From Paraspadella gotoi (lineage: Eukaryota; Chaetognatha), in assembly GCA_051294375.1 (NCBI GenBank), contig CM119266.1, positions 14,302,755 to 14,366,754 on the forward strand: DNA of 64,000 nucleotides, in the 5' to 3' direction. A model generated the notes under the pieces. The model ran no database searches, was not told the origin of the DNA, and was given only the letters and a program-made list of their open reading frames with translations. The first letter of the stretch is position 1. Each line of letters begins with the position of its first letter. The position numbers and the translations under genes were made by a program. Positions 34,631-46,656 of this stretch are shown here, piece by piece.

Positions 34631-34904
34631 AATTTCGAGTTTTGATATCGAGTAAGAATCGCGGATCAAAATCCGGTTACAAAATCTCGTTACATCGAGA
34701 GATGGAATCTGCTTAAAAAAGTAGGAAGAGGAAAACAAAGAATGTGCTCGTGTTTACTTTGGTTCTTTTTTACTTTTTACTTTTTCATCAGAGACAGTGG
34801 ACAATTCGACACGTTTTTTTTTTTCTTCCCGATCCTTTCTTCGTTATCGTCGTCCTCATCGTCATTTTTTATTCGTTTTCGTTGTCATCCGCTTCTTCAT
34901 ATTT

Positions 34905-34935
<31 letters not shown>

Positions 34936-34940
34936 TCGTC
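34905..34940 (+). repeat. (GTC)n trinucleotide microsatellite
   Basis: About twelve GTC units. GTC/GAC runs recur through the window (20.0, 23.2, 38.9, 41.8 kb). Confidence 0.95.
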
Positions 34941-35102
34941 GCTCTTCGTCGTAAATTCACCGTCACCGTCTTCGTCCCTCTCTCTTTCTCTCTATCCCTC
35001 ATCCGATAACAATCGCGCATTTTTTCTGCGCCTTCCGTCGGCGAGAAAGGGGGCGATTCGGGAACGCGGTCAAAAGGCGTGCGACTGCGCAATTAACGCG
35101 CG

Positions 35103-35224
<122 letters not shown>

Positions 35225-35644
35225 CTGAAGACAAAGCAATGTGCGTTGAGAACATGGCGGCGTTTTGGTATGACCGAGTTACGACCCGTCGCTAGGGACC
35301 CAGGAAATTGAAAGAACAGGAAGGGAACTTGTTGGAAATTGAAGGAAAACAGAGAGAAAACTTATTTTTCAGTGTTAATGTTTATTGATGATACCCATCT
35401 ATGCGATTAAAAAAATACATACGTACAGAGTCACATTTATGTTAAGTTAAAAAAATTCCATTGACTGCACTTGGACATCGATGCATCAGTCTTTCTGGCG
35501 GTCTTCCCCCGATTGCATCTGTCGATTAACGGGTGCAGCCGCGTCGTGGGCGCAGATGCGATTTCCTTCGCCGCCAAAGATCGAAACTCAAGATAAGAAT
35601 TTCCTCGATTCGTCACCCGAAATCTTCGCCGGAAGTCGAGACCA

Positions 35645-35712
35645 AGACGACGACGTTGACGACGACGACGTTGACGACGACGACGTTGACGACGACGACG
35701 TTGACGACGACG
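35645..35712 (+). repeat. 15-bp GTTGACGACGACGAC minisatellite
   Basis: About four and a half near-perfect units of GTTGACGACGACGAC. Because 15 is a multiple of three, one frame reads (VDDDD)n inside a 102-codon open frame (35,481-35,789). No homology is recognised and I do not call that frame a gene. Confidence 0.9.
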
Positions 35713-36125
35713 AAGTGAGTGACGTTAAGGACGACGAAGTAAAACCCGACCACACAGCACCACGGTCAAATCTTCGACAACGACGGTGACGACGATAATA
35801 TTGACGATGACTACTGCCGAGATGGAGAGACGAACAGATATGAAACGACGACCCAAACAGTCGAAATGTTGGTAATGAGATTTTAATCGCGATTTCAGCG
35901 AAAACTTTCAAGTTTTAACTTTCTGATATTTTTTCACTTTTCTTTTTACTTTTTCCGTTTTTAATTTATTTTTTCTTTTTTCCTCCTTTTTTTCTTTCCT
36001 CCTTTTCCTCCTTCGTCTTCTGGGGCTTTCTTCAACTCGAGTGGCAAAATCGACCTTTGCAAAATTCCTACTCTGTCGCCAGTCTCAGTCTCGCTTTGGC
36101 ACTCTGTCTCAGTCCTTCTCCCACC

Positions 36126-36161
<36 letters not shown>

Positions 36162-36288
36162 NNNNNNNNNNNNNNNNNNNNNNNNNNNNNNNNNNNNNNN
36201 NNNNNNNNNNNNNNNNNNNNNNNNNNNNNNNNNNNNNNNNNNNNNNNNNNNNNNNNNNNNNNNNNNNNNNNNNNNNNNNNNNNNNNNN
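36162..36288. other. Assembly gap (127 N) inside CT tract
   Basis: Flanked left by a pure CT run and right by CTCTCCC. Confidence 0.99.
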
Positions 36289-36569
36289 CTCTCCCATTTT
36301 TTCGCTCTCTCACTCCCGTCCTTAAGTGAAATATCCTCAATCACATTTGTCTGGTCTGGCGAGCGCGAGCGTGAGAGAAGTGAAAGCGAGAGACAGAGAG
36401 ACAGAGAAACAGAGAGAGAGAGAGTGGCAGAGAAAGAGACAGAGAGAAAGAGAGAGCGAGAGAGATAATCGAATTCATTTGGCAAACCTAATATAATTTC
36501 TCGCGCCGCCGGCACCTCCTTTTTACGCCCACTTCAACCTCAGTCTCCACGCCCACCTCAATCCTTCCA

Positions 36570-36590
36570 CCCCCTCCCACCCCCACCCCC
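36570..36590 (-). other. G-quadruplex motif
   Basis: The plus strand reads C5-T-C3-A-C5-A-C5, so the minus strand has four G-runs separated by single-base loops. By known rules this is a very stable quadruplex-forming arrangement. Confidence 0.75.
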
Positions 36591-37127
36591 AATCCTCTCC
36601 CCCACCCCGTAAAGTCCCCCGTTCCCCGATCAATTATTCTTCCTCTGTTGTCAAAGCCTCCAGTCTAAGCGTCTCCCCGATTGTTCAAGAGAATAGAGTT
36701 TTAAATCTGTCACACTGTTGATGGTTCGATCGCGCCCGTCGCTGCTGCTCGGGGGGTGGGTGAGGAATGAGGACTGAGGAGTGAGGAGAGAGTTAGGGTG
36801 AGATGGGGTGAGGTAGAAAAGCGTAGGTTTACAGTTTGCAGGAGCCGGAAGGTTGAGGCGGTTAGCGATTTTAATATGTAATGAGAAAAGTAAAGAGAAC
36901 AAAAAATAATGAAATATAATAAAATAGTGACATCTCTCTCTCTCTCTGCAAGACTCAGACGCCCTCACCCTTCAAAGTTCCATCCCCACTTCGCTTTCGA
37001 AAGCCATTACCGGCTTTGATGGCGGACCTCGACGCAGGACCGACCATTATCTCCGAGAACTTACCCCCTACCATCCACTTCACCAACCACCCTTGCACCA
37101 CTCCGCCTTCCGGCAAACGGGCGCCAT

Positions 37128-37275
37128 TTTGGTGTCACGTGGCGAAACGACGTCCGCGAGCAAACGAGGGCCAATGAGGGGGGTCTAAAAGAAAAAAAGG
37201 TGTTGACAAAGAAATGGACGATTCTGCGAGTTGTGTTCAGGTTGTTAAATAATATTGGAGGCCGCCATAATCCTA
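37128..37275 (+). promoter_or_regulatory. Promoter-like patch: E-box, CCAAT
   Basis: GTGTCACGTGGCG contains a CACGTG E-box, followed about 35 bp on by GGGCCAATGAGG (CCAAT box). Downstream a GGCCGCCATAAT string resembles a reversed YY1 site. CpG density is locally raised. No transcript can be demonstrated. Confidence 0.3.
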
Positions 37276-38080
37276 TTGAACTTGATTAGTAAAATTTGTT
37301 AATATGAGTTCTGTTGAAATTTTTGAGAGCTACACAACTCATCGTAGGTTAATCTTCTCCTCTACGTCTCTATCTCGAATAATACTAACATCCGCGAAAA
37401 AGGAGAACAATCGGGAAAGCCGTTAACATGCTATCTCTAATCTCTCTTCTCTCTTCTCCGTCAGTCTCTCAGTTGGCTTTCGGAGCTTCTCCCTCTTCTC
37501 TCTCTCTCTCTCGCTCTATAACATGTCTCCCTATCTATCTCTCACGAGTGGCAACCTTCCACGTCATTTTCTCGACCGCCTNNNNNNNNNNNNNNNNNNN
37601 NNNNNNCCGCCCCCCGCGTGTGCCGATCATCGAATTCTGTCAATTAGTCTCTTTGGCCAAACGATCGCCCGCCGCCGCGGACCACGCCAGCGTTTTGTCA
37701 ATCTCGCCATCACGTGACGCAGCAATTTCCGGTTCTCGTTGACGTCACTTATCGATTAGTATATTTAATTCTTATTTCAAGTTACGCGATTGGTTGTTTA
37801 CGTTTAAAGGTAAAAAAAGCGAAGGAATCAGAGGATGTTTCTTTTTTTTAATTGTTTTATTTTTTTTTTTTTTTTTTTAAATTGTATCAGTATTTTCTTC
37901 GCGTCCAGTCGGAACATCAGTTTCAGAAAATCGGCATCAGATTGAAGAATCGATTCCAGAGGCGGAAATCGGCTTCAGTTTCGGTATCGAATTCCGGATT
38001 CTTTTCCGGCTTTTTTTTTCTCGGGAAAAAATAAACCAGAAGCTAAATGATGAGGACGGACTCCAGATACTTTTTTTTTG

Positions 38081-38190
<110 letters not shown>

Positions 38191-38562
38191 GGGGAGGTCT
38201 TTCGGCTCCTCGTTGGCGATGCCGATTTTCGGCCCGTCTTTACTTGACAGACGGGGGTTTTAAGAAGGGTGGTTGGAAAGGTGGTTTTGGGTGGAAAGTT
38301 GGGAAGGAGGGATTCGAAGAGAAAATCGGTCCTGACGAACGATCGATTTCCGATTAGTTCGACGTCGACGGAAACGAACAAAAGACAAACGGAAAATAAA
38401 AAAAAATCCGAGGCATAAAAAATGGAAAGAAAACATATAAAAAAAATATAAACAACCGAAAAAATAAGAAATAATTTCTCTCGATAATGAAAAATGACTT
38501 TCGCGATAAATACAAGAATAAAAACTCACAAAATATACTGCGAAACTTGACGAGACCGGAAC

Positions 38563-38741
38563 NNNNNNNNNNNNNNNNNNNNNNNNNNNNNNNNNNNNNN
38601 NNNNNNNNNNNNNNNNNNNNNNNNNNNNNNNNNNNNNNNNNNNNNNNNNNNNNNNNNNNNNNNNNNNNNNNNNNNNNNNNNNNNNNNNNNNNNNNNNNNN
38701 NNNNNNNNNNNNNNNNNNNNNNNNNNNNNNNNNNNNNNNNN
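38563..38741. other. Assembly gap (179 N)
   Basis: The right flank is a pure GA run (38,742-38,773), so the gap is probably microsatellite. Confidence 0.99.
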
Positions 38742-38774
<33 letters not shown>

Positions 38775-38885
38775 GTGATCATGACCACAAAGAACGAAGG
38801 AAACATGACAGAGAAAAACAAATGCACGCGGAGACAAAAGCGAGTTTTGTGCTTTTTTTCGAACTCACTGACGCGCGAGAAATAA

Positions 38886-38922
<37 letters not shown>

Positions 38923-40551
38923 TCTTGAAAAAAGGTTCGGAAAAGGGATATCGATATGTGGAAAGATGAGGAAGAGGAGGAGGAAGAGGAACGGGACGAG
39001 GAGGAGGAGGGGACGACGTGAAGGAGGGTATGAAAATGAGCCTCTCAAAGGAAACACGATTTAAGCAAACAAATTGAAAGAGAGATAGAGAATGAGATAA
39101 AAAACTCTTTTTGAAAATTGCCCACTGACTGAGAGAAAAAAAATTTGGAGAAATGTAAAGAGGAATCTCTCTCTCTCTCTCTCTCGCTCTCTCGCTCTCA
39201 AAACGTAAGGGCGGGACCTGAGAAATCGGTTATTGCCGACAAAAGTTGAAATATTGTTCTTTTTTGAAAAAGTTCTTTTCAAATGTTAATCACAATTTTG
39301 TCAAGATTTGTCCACGTCGCGTCTTTAAAAAAACAACTACATTTTACAATTTAAAATTTAAGTCCAAAAGTCATCCCCACCCTCATTTTCTTTTTTTTTT
39401 TTTTTTAGAAATAAATCATTTCAGTAAATTCTATACATGCAAATTGATTTTCCGTAGATTCAGAAAAAAAAAAGAACAAAAAGCCACAGGGAAAAAATAA
39501 AATAACCCGTAAACGATCGAAACGATAAAATTGTGGAACCTTCGTCGGACCATCCTCCGCCAAAAATCCATTAAAAATAAAAGAACAAAATACCGAACGC
39601 GTGACCCGGAATACAAAAACAAAAGATCGCCTATGAATCGGAAAGAATCGGCGGTCATAGAGATCTAGTCCCTTTGATGAAGATGCGCGGTGAAATTCGA
39701 AAAGATTTCCCCCCCCCCAAAAAAAAAAGAAGCATACTCGATTTACTGAATCACGAATTTTGCCTGACTTTTAACCAGGTGTCGCTCGTAAAAAAAAAAA
39801 AAGAATTTTGCTTATTTGAGAGACCGAAAAACCCCGAATAATACAACCTAGAAATGGTTTTTTTTTTCTCTCTATTTCGCGATTTTTATCTTCGGTTTAA
39901 TCCCCGGGTTTACGGCTCGAAAACACCTGGGGTTGGATTTTTCCATTATCATACAATTAAGGGCAGAGGAGACTTTGGAACGAAGGAAAAAAAAACAAAA
40001 TTTTACGAGATTCGAAAAAAAAAATTGGAAGTTGGAACTTGAAAGTTTGCGGTTAGTTGACTGAGTCAGAAGCGAAGGAACTTGGAATGTCAATGGTTTT
40101 TGATATCATTTATTTTGAGACGATCATTTTTCGTCTTATCCTAAGATTCATCATTGATCATTTATTTCATTTATTCTAAGATTGTGAGGCCTCGAGGTAA
40201 AAGATGTTTCAAATGTATAAAAATTTAATATTAGGAGTAGCACAAGAGGCATTTTTGTAGTTTTTGCTTTTTGTATATCATAACATTTTATTAATGATAC
40301 AGAGGCACAAAAACTTATACAAAATATAAAAAATATACAAAATGTATGATATTTGAAATTAATATCTGAATTATAATATTTAACGTTTCTCATTCACAAC
40401 TTGGATCTGATGAGAGGGTGATCGTTGTAATTCTATTCAGCGAATCTTTTTAACCAATGAATAAAATGGACGGCGCCCNNNNNNNNNNATTTTCCTAATC
40501 TGTTTCGAATCCCATCCCAAGCCCACCACAATTTCCTCGGCATTAGCTCTC

Positions 40552-40585
<34 letters not shown>
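38742..40585. other. AT-rich non-coding stretch
   Basis: A GTC tract at 38,886-38,922, a GAGGA-rich patch to 39,020, a short CT tract at 39,166-39,185, then AT-rich sequence with A- and T-runs. A 10-N gap is at 40,479-40,488 and a CT run enters the next gap at 40,586. Nothing coding is recognised. Confidence 0.7.
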
Positions 40586-40734
40586 NNNNNNNNNNNNNNN
40601 NNNNNNNNNNNNNNNNNNNNNNNNNNNNNNNNNNNNNNNNNNNNNNNNNNNNNNNNNNNNNNNNNNNNNNNNNNNNNNNNNNNNNNNNNNNNNNNNNNNN
40701 NNNNNNNNNNNNNNNNNNNNNNNNNNNNNNNNNN
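40586..40734. other. Assembly gap (149 N) in CT tract
   Basis: The left flank is a pure CT run. Confidence 0.99.
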
Positions 40735-40919
40735 TCTTACTTTCACCCTCACTGTTTTTCTTAAAAAAAGGGAAGAACAAAAAGAAACCAGAATGACAGA
40801 AATAGTGCCATCAGTTAATAAATATGTAGACGAAAAAGGGAATAAATAGAAAATAAAGAAAAAGCCGATTTTTTCTCTCTCTATATTTCTCTTTCCTTTT
40901 CTGTCTCTTTCTCTGTCTC

Positions 40920-41043
40920 CCTCCGTTTTAGCCCGTTGGGCACATAAAGCATTTGGTCCGGAACAGCCAATGACAGTTCTCAGACTCTCTGCTCCAAATT
41001 GATTGGTTTAGCGCCGAATCAGCGTCTCCCACCATTCTCTTCT

Positions 41044-41087
<44 letters not shown>

Positions 41088-41100
41088 AAAGATGGCGACA
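40920..41100 (+). promoter_or_regulatory. Candidate promoter: paired CCAAT boxes, CT tract, AAGATGGCG
   Basis: CCAAT at 40,967-40,971 and an inverted one (ATTGG) at 41,002-41,006 are followed by a (CT)n tract (41,048-41,084) and then AAGATGGCGAC at 41,089, a YY1-type string common at housekeeping-gene starts. The ATG in it opens only a ten-codon frame (MATTVSLLNK). The layout is promoter-like, but the gene it would drive is not seen. Confidence 0.35.
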
Positions 41101-41443
41101 ACTGTTTCTTTGCTTAATAAATAATGTCAATAAACAACACAAGCCTCGTTTTCGAAAAACTAAAATGGCTGCCTGCATGAATTTTCCTATATCCCTCATC
41201 AAACAAAAAAAATCCCGATATTGCTTTTTCTCTAGCGAGCTCGTCTATATAAGTTATTTTTAAAAAATCCGTGACAGCGTAAAAGTGAAAGAGCGAGAGA
41301 GAGAAAGAGAGAAAGAGAGATAGAGACAGGGAGGTAGAGAGAGTGAAAGAGCCTTTCTATTATTTTTTGTCAAAAGGACGTAACGATATTGAATAAGATG
41401 GAAAGGCCATTGTTGAGTTGAGGCAACAATTCGATTAGGAGTC

Positions 41444-41446
<3 letters not shown>

Positions 41447-41536
<90 letters not shown>
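41447..41536 (+). repeat. (GA)n microsatellite, about 90 bp, pure
   Basis: About 44 uninterrupted GA units. Confidence 0.97.
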
Positions 41537-41541
<5 letters not shown>

Positions 41542-41569
41542 GGGATTTGGGGCGGGAGAGGGTGAGCGC

Positions 41570-41851
41570 ATGGAATCTGAGGGCGAGGGTGAGTTCGCTG
41601 CAAAGGGCGAAGGGTCGGAGTGGGTCGGAGATTACGAGTTCGTTGTCATAGAAACGGAAGGGAAAATAAAAGAGTCTCCGTTTCTCCGTCGGGAAAATCC
41701 TGATCCGATTAAGAAAACAAAGTCTGAAGACGCGAACGACGACGACGACGGCGACGATAAATCGAATCAAAAGCCGATAGCGGCGCCTCTGGCGGAGAGA
41801 GATCGACGACAACGACGACGACGACGTCGACGACGAAAGGTTCATGGCTAA
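41570..41851 (+). CDS. Unrecognised 93-codon open frame, possible exon
   Basis: Starts GCGCATGGAATCTGAG and reads MESEGEGEFAAKGEGSE, then WVGDYEFVVIETEGKIKE, an acidic DDDD stretch, and an Arg-rich tail produced by a CGA repeat, ending at a TAA eight bases before an N gap. The first 60 residues are not simple repeat, which is rare in this window. No family is recognised and there is no splice or conservation support, so it may be chance. Confidence 0.18.
   Translation: MESEGEGEFAAKGEGSEWVGDYEFVVIETEGKIKESPFLRRENPDPIKKTKSEDANDDDDGDDKSNQKPIAAPLAERDRRQRRRRRRRRKVHG
41800..41836 (+). repeat. (GAC)n tract beside gap
   Basis: GAC/CGA units on the left of the gap, while the right flank (42,111-42,165) is TCGTCGTCTT-rich. 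The opposite strand composition on the two sides suggests an inverted arrangement or a mixed repeat in the gap. Confidence 0.8.
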
Positions 41852-41858
41852 AAAAAAA

Positions 41859-42110
41859 NNNNNNNNNNNNNNNNNNNNNNNNNNNNNNNNNNNNNNNNNN
41901 NNNNNNNNNNNNNNNNNNNNNNNNNNNNNNNNNNNNNNNNNNNNNNNNNNNNNNNNNNNNNNNNNNNNNNNNNNNNNNNNNNNNNNNNNNNNNNNNNNNN
42001 NNNNNNNNNNNNNNNNNNNNNNNNNNNNNNNNNNNNNNNNNNNNNNNNNNNNNNNNNNNNNNNNNNNNNNNNNNNNNNNNNNNNNNNNNNNNNNNNNNNN
42101 NNNNNNNNNN
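41859..42110. other. Assembly gap (252 N)
   Basis: Between CGA-rich and CGT-rich trinucleotide sequence. Confidence 0.99.
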
Positions 42111-42929
42111 CGTCTTTCTCGTCGTCGTCTTTCTCGTCGTCGTTGGTCGTCGGTTTCGTCGTCGTACATTTTCTTCATTTCAAATTTTGAAAAAAAAATG
42201 TGTAAGAGATAACCAAAAAATACATAAATTTATTTATAAATTTATAATTTTTTCCCCCTCCGCTCCTCTTCTTCCTCCTCATTCTCCTCCTCTTCCTCCT
42301 CTATTCGTCCGATTGCTCTTTTATTTAAATTTATAAATATATTTATTTATAATTTTATTGATAAAAAAGTAGCTGACAACCGATGATATCGTTAAAGTGT
42401 TAAAGGACCAACGTTTTAGGGTTCTTTTTTAACACCTTCACACTCGTACCTCGTCCCCCGAAAGAATTAAAGAAAAATCTTTTCTTCTCTAAAACTGATC
42501 TTTTCCTGGTTTCCTTGAGTGCTTCTTAAGAGGCTATCGCTGCGGCGACGACGACGATAACGACGACGACGACCCGCGTGATAGTCTAAACAAAGTCATG
42601 GGAAATCTTTCTTATCCGACTCTCGCGAGCTGGTAACTTCTTTTCAGTGATTCCTATGGAATTTGTGAAAACCATTTCTCACCAAAAATGATTTTCTCTT
42701 GGTCTGGATTTCCTTTAAAAAAAAGAGAGAAGAAACTTTGATTCGCTGAAAAATTATCGTCGAAACTTGCGACTCCTCATCTTCGTCCTTTTTTAACTTT
42801 TTTTCTTTCTTTTTCTTTTATTCTTTTTCATTTTCTTTTAATCATCATCTCATCTTTTCTCCCGGGTCCTTTTTTTTTCGCGCGCGGTTATTCATTCGCT
42901 GGGGGGGAGAGCTTTTTTTCGGTACTAAT

Positions 42930-42969
<40 letters not shown>

Positions 42970-43204
42970 GGCGGTGACGTCGTAAAAACGTCCGTAGCGG
43001 ATGTCACCCTCATTTGTCACGCCCACGGCGGTTACGGCAGCCACGGCGGCGACGACGTCGAAATTAGTTCACAAATTTTTTCCCCCCGAATCTGGACGAT
43101 GATAGTAAAAAAAAAATGTTTATGAAAGCGATCCTCGTTTTTTATCATAGCGATGTCTAATTTTTTTGGTAATATTTCGTGGAGAAAGGAATGTCGGTGA
43201 CGTC
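42111..43204. other. Non-coding stretch
   Basis: CGT-rich start, AT-rich middle, CTT-rich patch near 42,790-42,870, a GA tract at 42,931-42,964, then GC-rich sequence up to the next gap. No gene is seen. Confidence 0.7.
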
Positions 43205-43561
43205 NNNNNNNNNNNNNNNNNNNNNNNNNNNNNNNNNNNNNNNNNNNNNNNNNNNNNNNNNNNNNNNNNNNNNNNNNNNNNNNNNNNNNNNNNNNNNNNN
43301 NNNNNNNNNNNNNNNNNNNNNNNNNNNNNNNNNNNNNNNNNNNNNNNNNNNNNNNNNNNNNNNNNNNNNNNNNNNNNNNNNNNNNNNNNNNNNNNNNNNN
43401 NNNNNNNNNNNNNNNNNNNNNNNNNNNNNNNNNNNNNNNNNNNNNNNNNNNNNNNNNNNNNNNNNNNNNNNNNNNNNNNNNNNNNNNNNNNNNNNNNNNN
43501 NNNNNNNNNNNNNNNNNNNNNNNNNNNNNNNNNNNNNNNNNNNNNNNNNNNNNNNNNNNNN
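43205..43561. other. Assembly gap (357 N)
   Basis: Large enough to hide a T-box exon. Confidence 0.99.
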
Positions 43562-44353
43562 GGGGCATTGGTGGTTGATGGCGGCGACGAAGATTTCAAG
43601 ATGATCGTCGCTCTCTTTTTTTTTCGCGAGATGGCGTCGGTAGAAGAGGCAATTGAAGCGTGAGAGTGGCGATTCGAAAAGTGGCGTTCAATAAAGAGAG
43701 TGGCAAGTCGATAAGTGGTGAACCATTGAAAGAAAGAGACAGAGCGGGAAGAGAGAAGAGAGAGGGGGAGCGAGAAAAAGTCAAAAGTATTCAGTTCCGC
43801 CCGGCATAAGCTCCATCACAACTACTGTAAAAGAATATTCAATTATTTTTCGATTCAATGTTTAAATATCGACCCCTAATAATAGTAAAAATCAAGGAAT
43901 TAGCCAAAGTGTGGGAGTTTAGGTAGGTTAGAGAAAGGTAGTAGTAGGATAAACTTCCGCGGAAAAAAAAAAACCCAAAATAGAATGAAGAAATCTCGGT
44001 TGGGAAATTGGAAGATAACCAGTCGCGGCTTCCAGTGGCCGGTGGCGTCTGTTTGAGATTCGGAGTCGCTAAACAGTTGACTTGCGGAGAAAATCGAGGC
44101 TGACNNNNNNNNNNNNNNNNNNNNNNNNNNNNNNNNNNNNNNNNNNNNNNNNNNNNNNNNNNNNNNNNNNNNNNNNNNNNNNNNNNNNNNNNNNNNNNNN
44201 NNNNNNNNNNNNNNNNNNNNNNNNNNNNNNNNNNNNNNNNNNNNNNNNNNNNNNNNNNNNNNNNNNNNNNNNNNNNNNNNNNNNNNNNNNNNNNNNNNNN
44301 NNNNNNNNNNNNNNNNNNNNNNNNNNNNNNNNNNNNNNNNNNNNNNNNNNNNN

Positions 44354-44387
<34 letters not shown>

Positions 44388-44760
44388 GAAGATGATGATG
44401 ATCATTTTGATAACGACTATGATGAAGATGGGGATGATAACCGTACAATACCGTTATTAAAAGGCAAAGTTACCCCGAGATTCAAAAATTTTCTTTCCCT
44501 AAGAATTTTCATTGTTGACGTTTATTCGAGACTTCGTTGTTTCAGCTTCGGTTTAAAACTACGTTGACTTTATGATGATGACGACGACGACTAGAACGTC
44601 GACGACGACGATAATGACGACGAGGATCGAGCCGAGTAAAAAAAAAGGCGATCTGGAACTTAGATATGGAAACCGTTGAACTCGTGCCAGCTGATGGAAT
44701 CTCCGATTCTCGGTTGCATTTAACGACGTCGAATGCCAATCTCTCTCTCTCTCTCTCTCT
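43562..44760. other. Non-coding stretch with a gap and GAT repeat
   Basis: A 249-N gap at 44,105-44,353 is followed at once by (GAT)n (44,354-44,405). A GAC-rich patch is at 44,577-44,625 and a CT run at 44,741-44,760 enters the next gap. The 165-codon and 161-codon frames here run through Ns and are not genes. Confidence 0.7.
44354..44405 (+). repeat. (GAT)n trinucleotide microsatellite
   Basis: About eleven pure TGA/GAT units, then a broken continuation. Confidence 0.93.
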
Positions 44761-45701
44761 NNNNNNNNNNNNNNNNNNNNNNNNNNNNNNNNNNNNNNNN
44801 NNNNNNNNNNNNNNNNNNNNNNNNNNNNNNNNNNNNNNNNNNNNNNNNNNNNNNNNNNNNNNNNNNNNNNNNNNNNNNNNNNNNNNNNNNNNNNNNNNNN
44901 NNNNNNNNNNNNNNNNNNNNNNNNNNNNNNNNNNNNNNNNNNNNNNNNNNNNNNNNNNNNNNNNNNNNNNNNNNNNNNNNNNNNNNNNNNNNNNNNNNNN
45001 NNNNNNNNNNNNNNNNNNNNNNNNNNNNNNNNNNNNNNNNNNNNNNNNNNNNNNNNNNNNNNNNNNNNNNNNNNNNNNNNNNNNNNNNNNNNNNNNNNNN
45101 NNNNNNNNNNNNNNNNNNNNNNNNNNNNNNNNNNNNNNNNNNNNNNNNNNNNNNNNNNNNNNNNNNNNNNNNNNNNNNNNNNNNNNNNNNNNNNNNNNNN
45201 NNNNNNNNNNNNNNNNNNNNNNNNNNNNNNNNNNNNNNNNNNNNNNNNNNNNNNNNNNNNNNNNNNNNNNNNNNNNNNNNNNNNNNNNNNNNNNNNNNNN
45301 NNNNNNNNNNNNNNNNNNNNNNNNNNNNNNNNNNNNNNNNNNNNNNNNNNNNNNNNNNNNNNNNNNNNNNNNNNNNNNNNNNNNNNNNNNNNNNNNNNNN
45401 NNNNNNNNNNNNNNNNNNNNNNNNNNNNNNNNNNNNNNNNNNNNNNNNNNNNNNNNNNNNNNNNNNNNNNNNNNNNNNNNNNNNNNNNNNNNNNNNNNNN
45501 NNNNNNNNNNNNNNNNNNNNNNNNNNNNNNNNNNNNNNNNNNNNNNNNNNNNNNNNNNNNNNNNNNNNNNNNNNNNNNNNNNNNNNNNNNNNNNNNNNNN
45601 NNNNNNNNNNNNNNNNNNNNNNNNNNNNNNNNNNNNNNNNNNNNNNNNNNNNNNNNNNNNNNNNNNNNNNNNNNNNNNNNNNNNNNNNNNNNNNNNNNNN
45701 N
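44761..45701. other. Assembly gap (941 N)
   Basis: The largest gap. Its left flank is (CT)n. It could conceal coding exons. Confidence 0.99.
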
Positions 45702-45847
45702 AAGAATTTAATAAAAATTGATAAATTGTAAAAAAGGATGATAGAAGTGGACGAAAACATAAAATTTTAAAATTATCCTCAAGCTCACGATTCAAACTCG
45801 TTCGCATTTATGGCAAATCGATTGAGCCAAGCGCATGACACTCCCGC

Positions 45848-46060
45848 AAGTCACGCCCATGCTACGCCCAGCCACGCCCTAATTGCCACGCCTTTTGCCA
45901 CGCCTTTTGCCACGCCCAGTGCCATTTCTCGATTAGCGCCATGAATGAAAACTGTGATTCTCACATATGACCGTCCAAGTCAAGTGTGTCCACAAATAAT
46001 GAAGTCGTCCTGGCGTTCTGATGGGCGTGTCTTTATACGGAATTTGGGCGTGTCCTTGCA
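45848..46060. promoter_or_regulatory. Cluster of CACGCC(C)/GGGCGTG boxes
   Basis: CACGCCC, TACGCCC, CACGCCC, CACGCCT, CACGCCT and CACGCCC follow one another at 9-14 bp steps (45,852-45,918), and two GGGCGTG (the reverse complement) occur at about 46,023 and 46,047. GGGCGTG/CACGCCC is a known Sp/KLF-type site. The copy at 53.4 kb lacks most of these, so the array may also be a short degenerate tandem repeat. Confidence 0.4.
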
Positions 46061-46648
46061 CGGAATGACCGGGCGCTTTCATGACAATCTATGCACAATC
46101 AAATTTACACCGACCAGCTCAATAAAGATTGTAGAGGGATTTTCACCTTTGTTCGTTTCACTTGCTACTCATCTTTGACCCTAACGGAAAATCAACCGCA
46201 ATTTTTTAAACCATCCAGTTTTAATTTGAAACAAAATGCAATTTTTTTCTCTCTTAATATTTTCCTCCCATCCTCTAGTACCCAAAACCTGACTCCCTTT
46301 ATTTTACTCCCATCCTCGCGACCAAATTCGAGCGCAGATTCCGCAGATAGAAATCTTTACAAGTCACCAAATCCTCCACAGTCTTCGCAGCTGAGGCGCG
46401 CGCGCGCTCCGCAGTCGCCGCTGCCGACGCGGCGGCGGCCCCGCGACGATCTGATACCGAAGCAGCGGCGGCTGCGGGTCGGCGGCGGCGGCGGCGGGCA
46501 CGGGGCTCGGATGGGGGAGCGCCCAGTCCGTGAAAAGGTTTCCTGAAGGGAACTTTGAAAGGAAAGACGAAAGACATTCGAGACTTAATTTCCGAATGTG
46601 GACCTGGGATGAAAGAGGGGGGGCGGGAAGAAGGTTGAGAGGATAGTG

Positions 46649-46656
46649 TATAAATA
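46649..46656 (+). promoter_or_regulatory. TATA box, block P copy 1
   Basis: TATAAATA in GTGTATAAATAGGG. The same box lies at 54,191-54,198 and 50,640-50,647 in the other copies. A start site would be expected about 30 bp downstream. The AT-rich base composition of the window makes chance matches possible, but the flanks are GC-balanced here. Confidence 0.4.

Noticed and set aside
44542-45807. Frames of 330-420 codons
   Set aside because: They consist almost wholly of Ns from the 941-base gap.
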